A stretch of DNA of 64,000 nt from Bacteroidetes bacterium UBA1935 (GTDB lineage Bacteria; Bacteroidota; Bacteroidia; Chitinophagales; Chitinophagaceae), in assembly GCA_002337045.1 (NCBI GenBank), contig DDFF01000007.1, forward strand, positions 1 to 64,000, in the 5' to 3' direction. Numbering within the stretch: position 1 is the stretch's first letter; each line of letters starts with the position of its first letter. Positions 61,858 through 64,000 of the stretch are shown piece by piece. The notes under the pieces were generated by a model. That model ran no database searches. It saw nothing but the letters and a program-made list of their open reading frames with translations, and was not told where the DNA came from. A program made the translations under genes and the position numbers.

Positions 61858-62805
61858 TCAGATGCTCATCTTCTCCATGATGCGTTCCAGATCGTTATCG
61901 TTATAGAATTCAATAACTATCTGTCCCTTACCATTTTTCTTGCGGTCCAGTTTCACCTTTGTGCTGAAGTGAGAAGCCATATTATCTTCAATACGCTTGT
62001 ATGCAGGTGGCAGTTTATTGCTCGCAGCACTGGCAGCAGTCGGCATTGTTTTGCCACCACTCAGCATATTTTTCACCAATTGTTCTACCTGGCGCACAGA
62101 TAATCCTTTCTCCAATGTTTCGCGATACACATACAACTGCTCATCTACCTTATCAAGGCCTATGATAGCGCGTGCATGGCCCATGCTCAGATGCCCGTCA
62201 CGTACACTCTTCTGAATATCGGGCGGCAGTTTCAACAGGCGCAGATAGTTTGTTACGGTACTGCGGTCTTTCTTCATGCGCTCTGCCACTTGTTCCTGTG
62301 TCAGTTCACATTCATCCATCAACCTTTTATAGCTCAGCGATATTTCTATCGCATTCAGGTCTTCGCGTTGCAGGTTTTCCAGCAATGCCATTTCCAGCAT
62401 TTGCTGATCGTCTGCAGTACGTATATACGCAGGTATATCTTTCAGCCCTGCCAGTTTCGATGCACGCAAACGGCGTTCACCGGATATCAGTTGGTATTGT
62501 GTAGCACTGATTTTTACAACCGTAATAGGCTGTATAATATCGTGCAGTTTGATGCTTTCAGAAAGTTCCTTCAGTGCCTGCTCGTCAAAATCGCGGCGCG
62601 GCTGCTTCGGGTTTACATCTATCTGCTCTACAGGTATGCGTATGATAGAACCCGCACCTGCAGGCGTTTGTCCGCTGACAGCAGGAGGCACAGGCGCATT
62701 ATTGCCACCACTACCCTCTGCGGGCGTCTTCATTTCCTCGTCTATCGTGTTGAGCAATGCGCGGATACCCTTGCCCAAAGCCTGTTTCTTATTGATCTGC
62801 GACAT
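61858..62805 (-). CDS. parB: chromosome-partitioning protein ParB
   Basis: A 315-aa CTP-dependent DNA-clamp protein that loads at parS sites near the origin and helps segregate chromosomes. It has IPVEQIDVNPKQPRRDF, the CTP-binding SGERRLRAS (Arg patch), LLENLQREDLNAIE, and the helix-turn-helix LTQEQVAERMKKDRSTVTNYLRLL. The start is ATG 62805; the TTG at 62820 is less likely. It overlaps the parA 3' end by 17 bp (62789-62805), so they are coupled. No parS consensus was found in this window. Confidence 0.95.
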   Translation of the reverse strand: MSQINKKQALGKGIRALLNTIDEEMKTPAEGSGGNNAPVPPAVSGQTPAGAGSIIRIPVEQIDVNPKQPRRDFDEQALKELSESIKLHDIIQPITVVKISATQYQLISGERRLRASKLAGLKDIPAYIRTADDQQMLEMALLENLQREDLNAIEISLSYKRLMDECELTQEQVAERMKKDRSTVTNYLRLLKLPPDIQKSVRDGHLSMGHARAIIGLDKVDEQLYVYRETLEKGLSVRQVEQLVKNMLSGGKTMPTAASAASNKLPPAYKRIEDNMASHFSTKVKLDRKKNGKGQIVIEFYNDNDLERIMEKMSI

Positions 62806-63613
62806 GGTCTCCTGTTTCAAATATTCTGTCCTCGTTCTTTATTTTCGTCATGTTGTTCTTCTGCAAAATCTCTTTTGCAAGATTCAGGTAGTTGATAGCA
62901 CCTGTACTTTCCGCATCATACATCAATGCAGGTGTACCAAAGCTTGGCGCCTCGCCCAGCCTTGTGTTACGGTGTACGATGGTATTGAACACCAGTTCGC
63001 CGAAGTGGTTTTTAATTTCTTCCACTACCTGATTGCTCAGGCGCAGGCGGCCGTCATACATCGTCATCAGGATACCTTCTATCTGCAACTCTGTATTGAT
63101 GCGTGTCTGCACTATTTTGATGGTGTTGAGCAATTTGCCCAAACCTTCCAGGGCAAAGTATTCGCACTGTACAGGTATTGCCACGCTATCTGCAGCCGTC
63201 AACGCATTTACCGTTATCAGGCCCAGAGACGGTGAACAGTCTATGATGATGAAATCGAACTTTTTGCTTTGCTCTTCCAGCGCATTGCGCATTACATGCT
63301 CGCGGTTGGGGTGGTGAATCAACTCTATCTCCGCACCCACCAAGTCAAGATGAGATGGCAGCAGGTACAGGTTGGGCGTTTCTGTTTCCAGTATCACCTG
63401 CGATGCCGGTGTATCATTCACCATGCAATCGTACAGGCTCAACTGAATATTCTTCAGGTCGAAGCCGTTACCTGTCGTACTGTTTGCCTGCGGGTCGGCA
63501 TCTACCAGCAGCGTCTTATATTCCAAAACCGCAAGGCTCGCAGCCAGGTTAATGGCTGTCGTCGTCTTTCCTACACCACCCTTTTGGTTTGCTATCGCTA
63601 TTACTTTAGCCAT
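62789..63613 (-). CDS. parA: chromosome-partitioning ATPase ParA/Soj
   Basis: A 274-aa deviant Walker ATPase that binds DNA as an ATP dimer and moves ParB-DNA complexes. It has the signature Walker A ANQKGGVGKTTTAIN with the lysine at position 2 of the motif, IIDCSPSLG (Walker B), and QTRINTELQIEGILMTMYDGR. The length and absence of an N-terminal DNA-binding domain mark it as a chromosomal Soj-type ParA. It overlaps parB and lies 56 bp after the UPF0173 gene. Confidence 0.96.
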   Translation of the reverse strand: MAKVIAIANQKGGVGKTTTAINLAASLAVLEYKTLLVDADPQANSTTGNGFDLKNIQLSLYDCMVNDTPASQVILETETPNLYLLPSHLDLVGAEIELIHHPNREHVMRNALEEQSKKFDFIIIDCSPSLGLITVNALTAADSVAIPVQCEYFALEGLGKLLNTIKIVQTRINTELQIEGILMTMYDGRLRLSNQVVEEIKNHFGELVFNTIVHRNTRLGEAPSFGTPALMYDAESTGAINYLNLAKEILQKNNMTKIKNEDRIFETGDHVADQ

Positions 63614-63669
63614 GTCTTATAGTTTAGTACCCTTCTTTATACTTCAAAAGGTACGTATTTTATTGATAG

Positions 63670-64000
63670 TTATAATGTTATCGTTTCTTTCAATGGTGGC
63701 AGTATCAATTGCTTGCCCGCAGCCTCAAACAGGCGCGTGCCTTTTTCCCTGTCTATCGATATTGGCGGCCATGTATCAAAGTGTACACCCACTATCTTAT
63801 CGCATTGTATAAAATTGCTCGCCATTAGTGCATCTTCCACATCCATGGTATAGTTGCCACCTATCGGCAGGATGGCTGCATAGAGGCCTGCATAATCAGG
63901 TATCAGCTTCATATCCATCGTCAGGCAGGTATCGCCGCTATAGTAAAAGCTGCCGTCTTCCGTTGTTACGATAAAGCCCGCAGGATTGCCGCCATACGTA
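63670..64000 (-). CDS. UPF0173 metal-dependent hydrolase (metallo-beta-lactamase fold), 5' end cut off
   Basis: This is the C-terminal part of a metal-dependent hydrolase that runs off the right edge; reading through gives TYGGNPAGFIV, FYYSGDTCLT and ILPIGGNYTMDVEDA before the stop at 63670. These are the C-terminal parts of the metallo-beta-lactamase fold, with SGDT the conserved metal-binding Asp and GGNYTM the family loop. FDTWP near the end (GVHFDTWPP) carries another His metal ligand. The missing N-terminus would carry the HxHxDH motif. It stops 56 bp before parA in the same direction. Confidence 0.88.
   Translation of the reverse strand, partial: TYGGNPAGFIVTTEDGSFYYSGDTCLTMDMKLIPDYAGLYAAILPIGGNYTMDVEDALMASNFIQCDKIVGVHFDTWPPISIDREKGTRLFEAAGKQLILPPLKETITL

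Noticed and set aside
1..64000. tRNA, rRNA, CRISPR arrays, insertion sequences, prophage genes, riboswitches
   Set aside because: I looked for T-loop signatures, evenly spaced identical repeats, transposase or integrase motifs and long structured leaders and found none. A covariance-model scan would be needed to rule out small RNAs.

Overview
The window looks like chromosomal core and accessory DNA from a Bacteroidota bacterium, most likely of the Chitinophagaceae or a close relative. The signs are secreted proteins with C-terminal type IX secretion (T9SS) sorting domains, TonB-dependent receptors with a carboxypeptidase-regulatory-like N-terminal domain, a Porin_10-type barrel, DUF3810 and HU-CCDC81/SPOR proteins, the long (about 400 aa) IspH form, and promoters of the Bacteroidota type (TTTG, about 19 bases, TAnnTTTG). 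No rRNA, tRNA, CRISPR array, transposase or phage gene was seen. Genes are packed tightly, and the largest gap is about 255 bp (25116-25370), so no stretch over 300 bp lacks a gene.

Layout. 1-3411: Lhr-like repair helicase behind a methyltransferase. 3550-8288: two-component region with a lone receiver protein converging on an operon of an NtrC-type regulator, a PAS histidine kinase and a receiver-PAS kinase. 8446-17583: a small membrane protein, a B12-dependent mutase catalytic subunit, a DUF3810 protein, an orphan RND-type adaptor lipoprotein, ispH and pyruvate carboxylase. 17714-25115: M13 peptidase, double GNAT protein, two tandem beta-helix T9SS cargo proteins and prfC. 25371-32273: two membrane proteins (one TMTC-like with TPRs), a T9SS protein built on 31-residue repeats, purine nucleoside phosphorylase and a porin. 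32409-37832: 2-oxoglutarate dehydrogenase E1, then an ACP / ketoacyl synthase / inactive ketoacyl synthase operon. 37822-44564: a leftward run of ispD, a secreted unknown, dnaG, ruvX, def, ECF sigma factor, anti-sigma factor and a SanA-like protein. 44651-49617: three tandem POT peptide transporters. 49669-50952: purD. 50965-59329: a four-gene outer-membrane operon (TonB receptor, 1025-aa TPR protein, Lys-rich barrel protein, HU-SPOR protein). 59513-64000: NAD(P)HX repair enzyme, small lipoprotein, YkgJ-type protein, parB, parA and a truncated UPF0173 hydrolase.

Working together. Central metabolism is represented by pyruvate carboxylase, the mutase and the 2-oxoglutarate dehydrogenase E1, which all feed or run the TCA cycle; ispD and ispH belong to the MEP isoprenoid pathway. 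Envelope and nutrient-uptake genes dominate the rest. Several convergent gene pairs are separated by near-perfect palindromic terminators, while others overlap or touch at their stop codons with no terminator. Nothing looks like a defence island. The best candidates for new biology are the minimal ACP-KS-KS operon with a catalytically dead KS, the four-gene outer-membrane operon, and the 31-residue repeat T9SS protein.
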